64,000 nt of DNA from Diphasiastrum complanatum (GCA_029204225.1 CM055096.1:33461209-33525208), one strand, 5' to 3'. Positions 1 to 10,691 are shown, numbered from the stretch's first letter. Numbers and translations are program-made. Notes: generated from the letters alone by a model not told the origin.

Positions 1-1984
1 GAACTATTGGTCTGAATTTGGCCTTTCCCAAGATAATCTGTTAACTGCCTAGTTATTTCTTCATCCTCTGTTCGACTGACCCGATACGGAGGTTTAGAAA
101 CAAGTGTTGTACCTGGTACTAGGTTTATTTCATGATCTACCTCTCTGCTGGGTGGCAAACCATGTGGCAAATCTTCAGGAAAAACATCTTTAAATTTAGA
201 CAATAAAGTTTCTAATTTACTGATTTTCCGCTGTATAGAACTGGAAATAGAAACTTCAGGAATAAACGGAAAGTCACATAAGAATACCTGATGGTCTTCG
301 TCTCCGATTAGTTGACAGAGCTCTGAACTGCAGACCATAGGACTGTTGGGAACATCATGCTCCCCATGCAACTGGATCTCTCGGCCTTTATGCTGAAAGC
401 TGAGGGTGTTCTCCTGATAGTTTCTGTGGAGGGAAGGTCCTAGACTGTAGAGCCAATCTCTCCCGAGAACAATGTCTGTGCGATCCAAGTGCATTATCTG
501 AAAGTTTATTTCATCTTGGTACCCCTGAATACCAAGATTCAAATTACTTACCATAGTTTCCCATATTTTTTTATCTTCACCCTTAGCTAATGAAACTATG
601 TACCTATGCTGACTAGGTACTTCTGGTAGTTTAAGCTTTTTAACTAGGGTGTAGTTGATGAAGTTATGGGTTGCCCCATCGTCAACCATAACTCTTACTG
701 ACTGGTTACCAACTTTCCCATGCATACGTACTTGGTCATGCGGCCCAAAGTTGAAGGGTGTCGCTAGCATTGCAGAGGTCAGCTGGCAACAGTGTTCATG
801 GTCTTCATGATACACTTTGATCTCAGAAGCTGCCGAGTCACTGGGGAAACTTACAGTCTGAACAAGATGAACTTGTTTCTTATCTTTTTTTATCTTTTTT
901 AGTGAAAGGCCCCTTGGGACACTCTGACTGTGTGTCCCTTGCCCATACACACAAAGCACAAACGTTCTTGTTTGGCTTTCTCAAAATCCTCTGGTTTTAA
1001 GGGTTGTATGAGTGAGGGGCATTTCTGAAGAGCTTCACCTTTAAATTTATCTTCTTTCTTTCTTTTTAAAAATTTCTTTTTAAATTGAAAGTCTTTCTGA
1101 GGAGGCTGCTCAGAAAGTGGCTGTTGTCTCGCCCTCTTCCTACCCACTGAATCATCATAGATTTGAGCATATCTGAGAGCTTGCTCAAGGGTAGTAGGCG
1201 AGTTTCTTTGGACCTCTACTTTATATTCATCTTTGAGGCCACGGACAAATCCCCTGATTTTCTGATAATCATCCATATTTTTTATTTTTAAAATTGCTTC
1301 TCGATACTGCGAGATATATTGGATGAGGGACTTGTCCATTACTGTTCTTTCCTAGGCTTCCCAGGCTCTATCAAGTTCATTTTCAGGTAGGAATTCTCTT
1401 AGGAAGGCTTCTTCAAAAGCTTTCCATGACCGGGGAGTCTGCCCAATCTCCTGGAGATTTAACCACCACTTATAGGTTATAGGCCCTAAGGAAAGACTGG
1501 CCTCAATAGCTTGCAAATGGTCAGAGGTCTGTTTAAGAGCATGAATGTTCTTCCATTTGCTGAGGAAGGTTTGTGGAATGTCTGCATTTCTATCCTTCTC
1601 TTCCCCATTAAAAGTAGGAGGCTTTAAATCTTTAAAGACACTAGGGTGAGACCGTAAGGTCTCACCCGAAACTGATGGAAGTGGAGAAGGGGACAACTGA
1701 GAGGTGGAGGGAAGACTTCCTTTCGCGGAACTCAAAATCAAGCTTTTAAGTTCAGCGAACGAGTCGTCCACACTGGACTTGAAATTGGCTAATGCCAACT
1801 TCAGTTCATCCACTTCTGTTACCAATTGGAGAAACTGCTCCTTGGTAACCAGTTCGTCGAGTTCTTCGGCGAACTGTTCTTCCAATTCCATGGGTTCCTT
1901 CCTTTTACTGTAAGCCAAGGCTTCTGTTTCTAGTTCGTCGAAGCCTCTCTCCGGGGGTTGATCAGGTCCCTGAGGAGTGGTCAT
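1..1984 (-). pseudogene. Chromovirus (Ty3/gypsy) copy 1, decayed gag to RT start
   Basis: This is the 5' part of an older chromovirus copy, read right to left and cut by the window edge at the start of reverse transcriptase. Gag starts at 1984 (MTTPQGPDQ), has a coiled-coil-forming acidic N-terminus, and continues through a capsid-like region. Compared with the copy at 3130-9529, one Trp codon is now TAG (1352-1354). A 2-base loss near 921 shifts the frame just after the CCHC knuckle ([12 protein letters not shown]), and a short T-rich insertion follows near 880-895. The protease box near 675-683 reads VDDGATHNF. It cannot encode a complete polyprotein. The assignment is firm because it aligns continuously with the better-preserved neighbour. 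Confidence 0.93.
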
Positions 1985-2868
1985 CTTCGGAACTGAAAGA
2001 GAGGTACCTTAACTTCTGAAGGAAAAAAAAGTCTAAAAGACTAATTTATAACTATACAAGGGAAAGGAAAGATGGCTTAGCTGTTTCTGAGGCTGTACTT
2101 CCAAAGAAATTACGAAGAGGAACCCTCTCAGCTCTTTTCCCCAAGATTTCAGACCTGTTGTCCCGGAAAATCCCAGTTTGAAGCTCCAAAACGGTGCCAA
2201 ATTTCCCGATGCTTGAGTTGAGTAGATGACTGATCTGATTTCAGATGTGGGGCTCCAACAACTAAGTAAAATCCGGAAAAAAAAAACAAAAGAAAATCCG
2301 GAAATTTGATATCCCTGCCCTCGCTGACTGGACAGCAACCTATCTGGCCCAATTTTCTGAAATTTAAGGCCCAAAACTCGTTTGAATTTCTGATCTGACT
2401 TCAGGTAGTAGGTCGCTGGTCTGTGGCAATCTTGTTTGAAGTTCAAACTACTGAGAAATTCTCAAAAACAGTGATGAAAAAACACTTTTTCACCTCCCTG
2501 TCCAGTGCTGGCCCTGTTGGGAAATTTCAGACTAAACTCCACTCAGATCTACTGAAATCCCTCTTTGAAATCAGAGATAGATCCCTGTATGTTCAGCGAT
2601 GGATCTACTAACTAAATCCTACTCTATTTCCGCTGGGAAATCTGTAGAGAACCCTCTGAAATCTGTGAAAAACAGCTGTCTATCCAGCGAGTTACCTCTA
2701 CAAAGAATCTGACTCCTTACTATTGTGATTTCTTAGTGAAAATCAGAAGTTTGAAGGCTGCACCTACAGCGATTCTCCTCCTCTAATCTTTTCTGAGAAA
2801 CTCAGAGATCTTTCCTATCTTCTGATAGCTTTCTCTACTGCTGCTCCTGAACTCCCTAGGATGGAGAT
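1985..2868 (-). other. Leader of chromovirus copy 1
   Basis: Non-coding leader between the primer-binding site and gag of copy 1. The ~350 bases next to gag resemble the leader of the younger copy. The part nearer the LTR is much more diverged, although gag and LTR of the two copies remain very similar. No gene is seen here. Confidence 0.7.
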
Positions 2869-2881
2869 GGCTCTGATACCA
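2869..2881 (-). promoter_or_regulatory. Primer-binding site, initiator tRNA-Met (copy 1)
   Basis: On the minus strand this reads TGGTATCAGAGCC, complementary to the 3' end of plant initiator tRNA-Met. It lies one base from the LTR boundary at 2883, as expected for the start of minus-strand DNA synthesis. Confidence 0.9.
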
Positions 2882-2882
2882 G

Positions 2883-3129
2883 TGTAATAGATCCTAACAC
2901 CACAATAGGGCAAACACTAATTGATCCACCCAACCTTGCCTACTCCCTGATATAGAGTAAGCCCCTCCTAGCCCAGTGTGAGGACTGGTAGCATGCAACT
3001 GCCAAGTGTCGGCCACGTGTCACTGACGTGGCCGACTGCACGTCGGGACCCACCTGGGAGCCCTATCCTGCTGACAGGGTCCCTAGGCTGTGTTAAGGCC
3101 CGCCATGGCTATGGACCGTGCTGGGGCAC
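2883..3129 (-). repeat. 5' LTR of chromovirus copy 1, inner part
   Basis: First 247 bases (plus-strand order) of a TG...CA long terminal repeat. It breaks off at the GGCAC where the younger copy inserted and resumes at 9535. It is visibly diverged from the 358-bp LTRs of the younger copy, with scattered substitutions and a one-base insertion. Confidence 0.92.
3125..3129. repeat. Target-site duplication GGCAC, left copy
   Basis: Five bases GGCAC directly flank the younger chromovirus here and again at 9530-9534. They match the GGCAC at that position of the host LTR, so the insertion point is fixed exactly. Confidence 0.9.
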
Positions 3130-3487
3130 TGTAATAGATCCTAACACCACAGTAGGGCAAACACTAATTGATCCCCCCAACCTTGCCTACTCCCTGATAT
3201 AGAGTAAGCCCCTCCTAGCCCAGTGTGAGGACTGGTAGCATGCTACTGCCAAGGGTCGGCCACGTGGCACTGACGTGGCCGACTGCACGTCGGGACCCAA
3301 CTGGGGGCCCTATCCTGCTGACAGGGTCCCTAGGCTGTGTTAGGCCCGCCATGGCTATGGACCGTGCTGGGGCACACTACTCACACTGTCTTGCCCTGTT
3401 GGTCATGTACGCTGGACACGACCCTGACTGTGGTATCTGACCTATCTGTGTTCTCTAGGGTTCGGCACTGGTTACGAGCTCGTAACA
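3130..3487 (-). repeat. 3' LTR of chromovirus copy 2
   Basis: 358-bp LTR with TG...CA ends, identical by eye to 9172-9529. Its outer end carries a perfect 16-bp palindrome GTTACGAGCTCGTAAC (3471-3486). A 9-bp inverted repeat around ACGTGGC cores lies at 3257-3281. Confidence 0.95.
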
Positions 3488-3501
3488 CTCCCTCCCCCTT
3501 A
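3488..3501 (-). promoter_or_regulatory. Polypurine tract of copy 2
   Basis: On the minus strand TAAGGGGGAGGGAG abuts the 3' LTR and would prime plus-strand DNA. The pol stop codon TAA (3501-3499) forms its first bases, so coding sequence and replication signal overlap. Confidence 0.88.
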
Positions 3502-6500
3502 AGAACCGTCTTGGTCCTCTAAGACAAAGTCTGGAAAAATCTTGCGAAGGACGCTGCCTCTTTCCCAAGTGGCATTCTCAACAGGCTGATCATTCCACTT
3601 AACCAGATATTCTCGGTATAGAGTATGACGAGTCTGCGTCTCTCTACTATCAAGAATTTCCTCTGGTTCATGTGGAGGTTGTTGAGGATCCAATGGGAGA
3701 ACTAGAACACTGTCCCCTACCAGATTATCTGATCTGGTTAAGGCTTTTCGTAACTGACTTACATGAAAAACTGGAAAAACCTTACTGCTGTGTGGGAGTT
3801 CTAGTTCATAGGTGACCTCGCCTAGTCTCCTACTGATGGTAAAGGGACCACAATACCTTGGAGACAACTTAGCACACACTCCTGATTTGAGGGTTTTAGA
3901 GTCAACTGGGACTCTCAAGTAGACTTTCTCACCAGTGGAGAACTGCACATCCCGTCTGTGTGGATCTGCATAATGCCTGGCTCGATCCTGGGATTGTCTA
4001 ATGCTACGCTTAGCATGTTCTATCATCTGGTTTAGGTCTTCTAAAAAGTTTCTGGCTGCTTCAACTTTTTCTTGTTTAAACCCTACAGCTGTGGGTGAGC
4101 GTGGCTGAAAACCGTACATCAGCATAAATGGGCTGTATCCCGTAGCTGAATGTTTGGTACTGTTGTAAGCAAACTCTAATATTGAGAGATACTCCTCCCA
4201 ATTAGTCTGCCTCTTGCTGACGTATGCACGAAGCATATCCTCCAGCACTTGATTTACCCTTTCTGTTTGACCGTCCGTCTGTGGATGGTCAGTGGTACTC
4301 ATATTAAGTTTAGTATGGAGATGATGGAATACTGCCTTCCAAAAATTTCCAGTAAACTTACTGTCCCGGTCGCTGACTATGCCGGAAGGTAGACCGTACA
4401 ATTTAAATAGCCCGTCTACAAACAACCTCGCTAACTCTGGAGCTCTAACGGTTGTTTTGGTCGGAATAAAATGAGCCATTTTGGTCAGACGGTCAACTGT
4501 GACCCATATAGCGTCATTACCCTTTTGGGTTTTAGGCAGGCCTACTATAAAATCCATGGAGATACTCTCCCATTTACCAGCTGGTATTTCTAAGGGATGC
4601 AACAACCCTCCTGCCTTTAAACGCTCTGCTTTATTTACTTGACATTTCTGGCAACTGGTTACATACTGGTGGACGTCCTTTTTCATACTGGGCCAGAAAA
4701 ATTGCCTACGAAGAAGCTCATAGGTCTTCTGTATGCCTGGGTGTCCCGCGCTAGGATTGTCATGACATTCATATAGGACCTGCTGCCTATAATCCTCTGA
4801 ATTGGGGACACATACTCTATCTCTATAGAGCAAGTACTCATCCTGAATGGAATACTGTTTCCATTTGAATCCTTGAGTCAACTGACCCTCAACCACTGGG
4901 GTTTGCTTGAGTAATACAGGCTCAGAATCCTCAACGTCATCTGACGACGTATACTCGGACTCATCATCATCCTCAACGGAAGCTGCCGTATTCTTGGATG
5001 AACTGGCACCAGCCCCGGGAACTGGTTCTGGAGTCTGTAACTGTCTGTTCTGGACTGAGTTCCAGATAATAGAGAAGAATGCATCATGCTGGCATTTCCC
5101 TCTCAAGGACTCGAGTAACTCATTACGAATCTGAGTAAAACTCAGCTCGTTTATCATAGGCATTCTGCTAAGGGCATCTGCTACTGTATTGAATTTTCCA
5201 CGCCTATATCTGATAGACATGTCAAACTCTTGCATCAACTCTGCCCAACGAGCTTTCCGACCTCTAAGCTCAGGTTGATTGCAAAGGTATCTGAGACTCT
5301 CATGGTCTGTCAGGACCTCAAAGTTGGCACCATACAAATAATGCCTCCAAGTCTTAAGGGCATGGACTATAGAAAAGAGTTCCTTTTCATAGGCACTGTA
5401 CCTAGTCTGAGCTGGCTCGAGTTTTTTACTCTCGAACGCAACTGGTCGTCCACCCTGAGTTAGCACAGCGCCTACTGCAAAGTCGCTAGCATCTGTTTCG
5501 ACCACAAATAGCTGATTGGGGTCGACGACTTTTAAGACTGGTGCTGTAGCTAAGGCTGTTTTGAGAGCATCAAAGCTCTCCTGTTGTGCAGACTCCCAAA
5601 TGAACTCCTTTCCCTTCCCCTTAAGAAGATTTGTCATAGGGACTGCTATCTGAGCATATTCCTTGACAAATCGTCTGTAATATCCCGCGAGACCAAGAAA
5701 GATTTGAAGTTCCAAAATATTCTGAGGTCTCAGCCAACTGAGTATGGCTTTAACCTTATTTGGGTCCATCTTAATCCCATCTGAAGAGATAATGTGACCC
5801 AAATATGCTACTTCTTCAACGAAGAATTCACACTTGGATTGTTTAGCATAAAGCTTATGCTTTCTGAGCAGTCGAAACACCTTTCTGAGGTGTTTTAGAT
5901 GCTCCTTCCTCGTTTTGCTGTAGACGAGGATGTCATCTAAAAATACGACCACAAACTTACCCAGGTATGGTCTGAGGACACTGTTCATCAAGGTCATAAA
6001 GGTAGCTGGAGCATTTGTGAGCCCAAATGGCATCACCTTAAACTCATAATGACCGTGACGAGTCCTAAAAGCTGTTTTCGAGACATCTTCCGATTTTATA
6101 CGGACTTGATGATATCCCGATCTAAGGTCTATTTTACTGAAAAACTTAGCCCCGTCGAGTTGATCAAACAACTCGTCTGCCCGAGGCATAGGGTATTTAT
6201 TCTTAATTGTGACTTTATTAAGGGCTCTGTAATCTACGCAAAGACGCATAGACCCCTCTTTCTTTTTCACCAATAGGACTGGTGAGGCCCATGGTGAACT
6301 ACTGGTCTGAATTTGGCCTTTCCCAAGATAGTCTGTTAACTGCCTAGTTATTTCTTCATCCTCTGTTCGGCTGACCCGATACGGAGGTTTAGAAACAGGT
6401 GCTGTACCTGGTACTAGGTTTATTACATGATCTACCTCTCTGCTAGGTGGTAAACCATGTGGCAAATCTTCAGGAAAAACATCTTTAAATTTAGACAATA

Positions 6501-7248
6501 AAGTTTCTAATTTACTGATTTTCTGCTGAATAGAACTGGAAATAGAAACTTCAGGAATAAACTGAAAGTCACATAAGAATACCTGATGGTCTTCGTCTCC
6601 GATTAGCTGACAGAGCTCTAAACTGCAGACCATAGGGCTGTTGGGAACATCATGCTCCCCATGCAACTGGATCTCTCGGCCTTTATACTGAAAGCTGAGG
6701 GTGTTCTCCTGATAGTTTCTGTGGAGGGAAGGTCCTAAACTGTAGAGCCAATCTCTCCCGAGAACAATGTCTGTTCGATCCAGGTGCATTATCTGAAAGT
6801 TTATTTGATCTTGGTACCCCTGAATACCAAGATTTAACTTACTTACCATAGTTTCCCATATTTTTTTATCTTCACCCTTAGCTAATGAAACTATGTACCT
6901 ATGCTGACTAGGTACTTCTGGTAGTTTAAGCTTTTTAACCAGGGTGTGGTTGATGAAATTATGGGTTGCCCCATCATCAACCATGACTCTTACTGACTGG
7001 TTACCAACTTTCCCATGCATACGTACTAGGTCATGCGGCCCAAAGCTGAAGGGTCTCGCTAGCATTGCAGAGGTCAGCTGGCAACAGTGTTCATGATCTT
7101 CATGATACACTTTGATCTCGGAAGCTGCCGAGTCACTGGGGAAACATACAGTCTGAACAAGATGAACTTGTTTTTTATCTTTTTTAGTGAAAGGCCCCTT
7201 GGGACACTGTCTGACTGTGTGTCCCTTGCCCATACACACAAAGCACAA
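3499..7248 (-). CDS. pol: Chromovirus pol: CCHC, protease, RT, RNase H, integrase, chromodomain
   Basis: Open frame of 1,249 codons counted from TTG at 7248; the frame is also open further upstream, to the gag frameshift near 7350. In order: nucleocapsid knuckle C2-x2-C5-x4-H10-x4-C15; protease box at 91-93, reading DDG instead of the usual DSG/DTG; RT with D374 ([10 protein letters not shown]) and FLDD 436-439; RNase H with D586, E622 and D648; an acidic Ser-rich linker about 740-790; integrase zinc finger H829, H836, C866, C869; integrase core D899, D960, E996 (DD35E); and a C-terminal chromodomain ([17 protein letters not shown]) that in this family directs integration to heterochromatin. 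No internal stop. All RT and integrase catalytic residues are present, so apart from the gag shift it may be functional. Confidence 0.95.
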   Translation of the reverse strand: MCFVCMGKGHTVRQCPKGPFTKKDKKQVHLVQTVCFPSDSAASEIKVYHEDHEHCCQLTSAMLARPFSFGPHDLVRMHGKVGNQSVRVMVDDGATHNFINHTLVKKLKLPEVPSQHRYIVSLAKGEDKKIWETMVSKLNLGIQGYQDQINFQIMHLDRTDIVLGRDWLYSLGPSLHRNYQENTLSFQYKGREIQLHGEHDVPNSPMVCSLELCQLIGDEDHQVFLCDFQFIPEVSISSSIQQKISKLETLLSKFKDVFPEDLPHGLPPSREVDHVINLVPGTAPVSKPPYRVSRTEDEEITRQLTDYLGKGQIQTSSSPWASPVLLVKKKEGSMRLCVDYRALNKVTIKNKYPMPRADELFDQLDGAKFFSKIDLRSGYHQVRIKSEDVSKTAFRTRHGHYEFKVMPFGLTNAPATFMTLMNSVLRPYLGKFVVVFLDDILVYSKTRKEHLKHLRKVFRLLRKHKLYAKQSKCEFFVEEVAYLGHIISSDGIKMDPNKVKAILSWLRPQNILELQIFLGLAGYYRRFVKEYAQIAVPMTNLLKGKGKEFIWESAQQESFDALKTALATAPVLKVVDPNQLFVVETDASDFAVGAVLTQGGRPVAFESKKLEPAQTRYSAYEKELFSIVHALKTWRHYLYGANFEVLTDHESLRYLCNQPELRGRKARWAELMQEFDMSIRYRRGKFNTVADALSRMPMINELSFTQIRNELLESLRGKCQHDAFFSIIWNSVQNRQLQTPEPVPGAGASSSKNTAASVEDDDESEYTSSDDVEDSEPVLLKQTPVVEGQLTQGFKWKQYSIQDEYLLYRDRVCVPNSEDYRQQVLYECHDNPSAGHPGIQKTYELLRRQFFWPSMKKDVHQYVTSCQKCQVNKAERLKAGGLLHPLEIPAGKWESISMDFIVGLPKTQKGNDAIWVTVDRLTKMAHFIPTKTTVRAPELARLFVDGLFKLYGLPSGIVSDRDSKFTGNFWKAVFHHLHTKLNMSTTDHPQTDGQTERVNQVLEDMLRAYVSKRQTNWEEYLSILEFAYNSTKHSATGYSPFMLMYGFQPRSPTAVGFKQEKVEAARNFLEDLNQMIEHAKRSIRQSQDRARHYADPHRRDVQFSTGEKVYLRVPVDSKTLKSGVCAKLSPRYCGPFTISRRLGEVTYELELPHSSKVFPVFHVSQLRKALTRSDNLVGDSVLVLPLDPQQPPHEPEEILDSRETQTRHTLYREYLVKWNDQPVENATWERGSVLRKIFPDFVLEDQDGS

Positions 7249-7283
7249 ACGTTCTTGTTTGGCTTTCTCAAAATCATCTGGTT

Positions 7284-8276
7284 TTAAGGGCTGTATGAGT
7301 GAAGGGCGTTTCTGAGGAGCTTCACCTTTAAATTTATCTTCTTTCTTTCTTTTAAAAATTTCTTTTTAAATTGAAAGTCTTTCTGAGGAAGCTGCTCAGA
7401 AAGTGGTTGCTGTCTCGCTCTCTTCCTACCCACTGAATCATCATAGATTTGAGCATATCTAAGAGCTTGCTCAAGGGTAGTAGGCGAGTTTCTCTGGACC
7501 TCTACTTTGTATTCATCTTTGAGGCCACGGACAAATCCCCTGATTTTTTGATAGTCATCCATATTTTTAATCTTTAAAATTGCCTCTCGATACTGCGAGA
7601 TATATTGGATGAGGGACTTGTCCATTACTGTTCTTTCCCAGGCTTCCCAGGCTCTATCAAGTTCATTCTCTGGTAGAAATTCTCTTAGGAAAGCTTCTTC
7701 AAAAGCTTTCCATGACCGGGGAGTCTGCCCAGTCTCCTGGAGATTTAACCACCACTTATAGGCCATAGGCCCTAAAGAAAGACTGGCCTCAATTGCTTGC
7801 AAATGGTCAGGGGTCTGTTTAAGAGCATGAATGTTCTTCCATTTGCTGAGGAAGGTTTGTAGAATATCTGCATTTCTATCCTTCTCTTCCCCATTAAAAG
7901 TAGGAGGCTTTAAATCTTTAAAAACACTGGGGTGAGACCGTAAAGTCTCACCCGAAACTGATGGAAGTGGAGAAGGGGATAACTGAGAAGTGGAGGGAAG
8001 GCTTCCTTTCGCGGAGCTCAAAATCAAGTTTTTGAGTTCAGCGAACGAGTCGTCCACACTGGACTTGAAATTGGCTAATGCCAGCTTCAGTTCATCCACT
8101 TCTGTTACCAATTGGAGGAACTGCTCCTTGGTAACCAGTTCGTCGAGTTCTTCGGCGAACTGTTCCTGTTCTTCTACTTCCATGGGTTCCTTCCCTTTTC
8201 TGTAAGCCAAGGCTTCTGTTTCAAGTTCGTCGAAGCCTCTCTCCTGGGGTTGATCAGGTCCCTGAGGAGTGGTCAT
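7284..8276 (-). CDS. gag: Chromovirus Gag (frameshifted at C-terminus)
   Basis: 330-codon frame from ATG at 8276 ([15 protein letters not shown]). The N-terminal third is acidic and coiled-coil-like ([20 protein letters not shown]). The middle is a Retrotrans_gag-type region with spaced Trp residues ([25 protein letters not shown]). The C-terminus is basic. Relative to copy 1, one T is missing from a T run near 7350 (TTTT against TTTTT). The last codons are therefore out of frame and the knuckle falls in the pol frame. A mutation, a homopolymer assembly error or true frameshifting would all look the same here. Confidence 0.9.
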   Translation of the reverse strand: MTTPQGPDQPQERGFDELETEALAYRKGKEPMEVEEQEQFAEELDELVTKEQFLQLVTEVDELKLALANFKSSVDDSFAELKNLILSSAKGSLPSTSQLSPSPLPSVSGETLRSHPSVFKDLKPPTFNGEEKDRNADILQTFLSKWKNIHALKQTPDHLQAIEASLSLGPMAYKWWLNLQETGQTPRSWKAFEEAFLREFLPENELDRAWEAWERTVMDKSLIQYISQYREAILKIKNMDDYQKIRGFVRGLKDEYKVEVQRNSPTTLEQALRYAQIYDDSVGRKRARQQPLSEQLPQKDFQFKKKFLKERKKINLKVKLLRNALHSYSP

Positions 8277-9157
8277 CTTCGAAACTGAAAGAGAGCTACC
8301 TTAACTTCTGAAGGAAAAAAGTCTAAAAGACTAATTTACAACTGTACAAGGGAAAGGAAAGATGACTTAGCTGTTTCTGTGGACTGTACTTCCAAAGAGA
8401 TTATGAAGAGGAACCCTTTCAGCTCTTTTCCCCAAGATTTCAGACCTGCTGTCCCGGAAAATGCCAGTTTGAAGCTTCAAAACGGTGCCAAATTTCCCGG
8501 TTCTTGAGTTGAGTAGCTGACTAATCTGATTTGAGGTGTGGGGCTCCAACAAACCGAGTAAAAACCGGAAGTTTACAAAAAGAAATCCGGAATTTTTGAA
8601 GTCCCTGCCCTCGCTGGTTGGTCAGCAACCTGTCTGGCCCGATTTGTCCAATTTACAGCTCTGAAATCACCTTGATTCTCTGATTTACTCTCAGCCTGTA
8701 GGTCGCTGGTCTGTAGCAAGCAAGTCTGAAACTCAGACTCCTGAAAAACTTCTGAAAAACAGGGTTAAATTCTGAGATTTCTACCCTACTGTCCAGCGCT
8801 GGCCCTGCTACAATATTTCAGATCAGAACTCCTTCTAATCTACTCAGAACTTCATACGAAACTCAGATTTGAGGGCTGACTATACAGCGATGGACCTGCT
8901 CTTCCCTTCCTCTTGAATTTCCGCTCAGATCATAGTGATCTACACTCGAAAATCAGAGAGGGAAACTGATTTTTCAGCGCTGAAGCTATTGTAAAAGATA
9001 TGCTTCCAAACTACTGAGAAATCCAGCAAATTGGAGGATTAGAAAGCTGATCCTACAGCGATTTTCCTCCTCTATTCTTTTCTGAGAATCTCCCAGATCT
9101 TTCCTATCTTCTGATAGCTTTCTCTACTGTTGCTCCTGAACTCCCTAGGATAGAGAT
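8277..9157 (-). other. Leader of chromovirus copy 2
   Basis: ~880-base non-coding leader between primer site and gag. It contains recurrent short phrases such as CAGCGA and TCTGAAA. No open frame of interest is present. Confidence 0.75.
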
Positions 9158-9170
9158 GGCTCTGATACCA
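9158..9170 (-). promoter_or_regulatory. Primer-binding site, initiator tRNA-Met (copy 2)
   Basis: Minus-strand TGGTATCAGAGCC, complementary to the initiator tRNA-Met 3' end, one base inside the 5' LTR that ends at 9172. Confidence 0.92.
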
Positions 9171-9171
9171 G

Positions 9172-9529
9172 TGTAATAGATCCTAACACCACAGTAGGGC
9201 AAACACTAATTGATCCCCCCAACCTTGCCTACTCCCTGATATAGAGTAAGCCCCTCCTAGCCCAGTGTGAGGACTGGTAGCATGCTACTGCCAAGGGTCG
9301 GCCACGTGGCACTGACGTGGCCGACTGCACGTCGGGACCCAACTGGGGGCCCTATCCTGCTGACAGGGTCCCTAGGCTGTGTTAGGCCCGCCATGGCTAT
9401 GGACCGTGCTGGGGCACACTACTCACACTGTCTTGCCCTGTTGGTCATGTACGCTGGACACGACCCTGACTGTGGTATCTGACCTATCTGTGTTCTCTAG
9501 GGTTCGGCACTGGTTACGAGCTCGTAACA
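9172..9529 (-). repeat. 5' LTR of chromovirus copy 2
   Basis: 358-bp LTR, apparently identical to 3130-3487. Terminal palindrome at 9513-9528. Inverted repeat CGGCCACGT / ACGTGGCCG at 9299-9307 and 9315-9323, including a CACGTG G-box and two ACGTGGC (ABRE-type) cores. It should contain the element promoter. Confidence 0.95.
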
Positions 9530-9534
9530 GGCAC
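9530..9534. repeat. Target-site duplication GGCAC, right copy
   Basis: Second GGCAC flanking the young chromovirus, identical to 3125-3129. Confidence 0.9.
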
Positions 9535-9646
9535 ACTACTCACACTGTCTTGCCCTGTTGGTCGTGTACGCTGGACACGACCCTGACTGTGGTATCTGAC
9601 CTATCTGTGTTCTCTAGGGTTCGGCACTGGTCACGAGCTCGTAACA
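9535..9646 (-). repeat. 5' LTR of chromovirus copy 1, outer part
   Basis: Last 112 bases of the LTR begun at 2883, ending TAACA. Joined, the two pieces give ~359 bp, the family LTR length. The palindrome at its end has decayed (GGTCACGAGCTCGTAAC). The bases that follow, GTTCT, would be one copy of its target duplication; the partner lies outside the window. Confidence 0.9.
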
Positions 9647-10299
9647 GTTCTCCCCTGAAGATGCTCATAATCCCAATCACCAAAAGCTACCAAATGAGAA
9701 CCCAATTAGGCTTATAAATACTCCAAAATAATCTGGTGCCAATCCATAGGGACCTATAAGAATCTTTATTGGACCCAATATAACCCTAGATGTACAAAAT
9801 GTGACTACTAAGACTAGCCAACCATATTACATGCCACAACTTTGTAGGTCTCAAGATTAGTTTGGTGGATAGAACTCCAAAAAAAGGAGGCAATTGAACA
9901 ATAGGTATCCTATCCTACATTAGGCAGCACATAAAAGGGAACGCAAGGCCGAGATAATGTCAACTACTTGTGTCTATTTTTTAGGGTAGCAAAAGACTTG
10001 TATTGTAACTTAGTGATTGTTTCTAATTGATATCAACAAATGAATTTTTCCTTTTCTTGTAAGTTTCTCTTGTAACATGTTCCTCCTAAACAATGGCATA
10101 AGTCGATCTCACCAAATGCACATATACAAAAGTGAGCTATGTATGGACCTAATTATGACCGAGTCTTCAAATTTAACAAATAAATAATGCTTAAGTTGCA
10201 AGCACCAACATACAACAAGTTCTACCACATTATTCCCAACGTGATTGTAATGTTCTCGGAATGAATTTCTATAGATATTTCTTACTCCAAAGCAAAATC
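9647..10299. other. Region downstream of FLX-like, possible 3' UTR
   Basis: AT-rich, no coding potential seen. On the minus strand the first few hundred bases after the stop at 10300 could be the FLX-like 3' UTR. No convincing poly(A) signal was identified. Confidence 0.4.
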
Positions 10300-10415
10300 T
10301 TACTCCACAAGGGTGGAACCAAACTTAACCTGGTGCAAATCATAACTATCCCTATACGAATTGCGTGACTGCGAATAGGCTGTCTCCATTCCATAATCAG
10401 TGCTATAAAGTTCAC
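10300..10415 (-). CDS. FLXL: FLX-like protein, exon 3 (C-terminal)
   Basis: Minus-strand acceptor TTTGCAG at 10416-10422, then 28 codons rich in Tyr, Ser, Asp and Arg (YSTDYGMETAYSQSRNSY and following residues). A Tyr/Gly-rich tail after the coiled coil is typical of FLX-like proteins. The phase matches exon 2 exactly: one base carried over completes a Gly codon. The frame then either runs on for nine codons (VKFGSTLVE) to TAA at 10302-10300, giving about 280 residues in total, or splices at CAG|GTTAAG (10330) to an exon outside the window. The intron separating it from exon 2 is only 124 bp (10416-10539). Confidence 0.7.
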
Positions 10416-10539
10416 CTGCAAAGGGTAACATCAATACAATCAAATTTTTCAAAAGAGATTCTCCTCAAATCCATCAATTGAGTATTGTTGTTTCTATTCG
10501 AAAGTAGATCTAAGCCCTTACATGTAGAATCGTACTTAC

Positions 10540-10691
10540 CACGACTGCTATTACTATAAGCCTTCTTCTCATTTGACAAATCTGTATGCAATTTTTCCAC
10601 TTCTTTTGCAAGTAATATCAAAGTTTTCTCCATCGCCTGTCGTCGTTCTTCTTGCTCAGTATTGGCCTTTTTTTCCAACTCGCATGAAACC
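10540..10691 (-). CDS. FLXL: FLX-like protein, exon 2
   Basis: 152-nt exon with acceptor CTCTCTTAG and donor GTAAGT. It encodes CELEKKANTEQEERRQAMEK and then LAKEVEKLHTDLSNEKKAY, the conserved second coiled-coil block of FLX-like proteins (EKK...QAMEK...AREVEKL). The split Arg codon AG|G from exon 1 joins in frame and gives the family's ELxxxR-to-EKK transition. Exon 1 lies 28,982 bp upstream at 39674, so the intervening DNA is one intron. Found by matching the protein family across the gap; a spliced transcript would prove it. Confidence 0.88.

Larger units (their letters stand above)
3130..9529 (-). mobile_element. Young full-length chromovirus (copy 2)
   Basis: Complete 6,400-bp Ty3/gypsy element with 358-bp LTRs (3130-3487 and 9172-9529) that look identical by eye, a tRNA-Met primer site, a polypurine tract, gag, pol with C-terminal chromodomain, and a perfect 5-bp target duplication. 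It inserted into the 5' LTR of copy 1, so it is the younger of the two. Pol is open from zinc knuckle to chromodomain. The one visible defect is a one-base difference in a T run near 7350 that separates gag from pol. Pol order PR-RT-RH-INT-chromodomain identifies the chromovirus lineage of Metaviridae; I did not assign a named clade. Confidence 0.96.

Noticed and set aside
3499-3501. A separate small gene at the LTR edge
   Set aside because: The only signal is the pol stop codon overlapping the polypurine tract.
2978-3522. Short plus-strand frames in the LTRs (also 9267-9717)
   Set aside because: They lie wholly within LTR sequence, antisense to the element, and repeat with each LTR; no coding signature.
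10412-10678. The 88-codon frame starting MEKKANTEQ as a stand-alone small gene
   Set aside because: Its first 45 codons are FLX-like exon 2 and the remainder reads through a good GTAAGT donor into intron.
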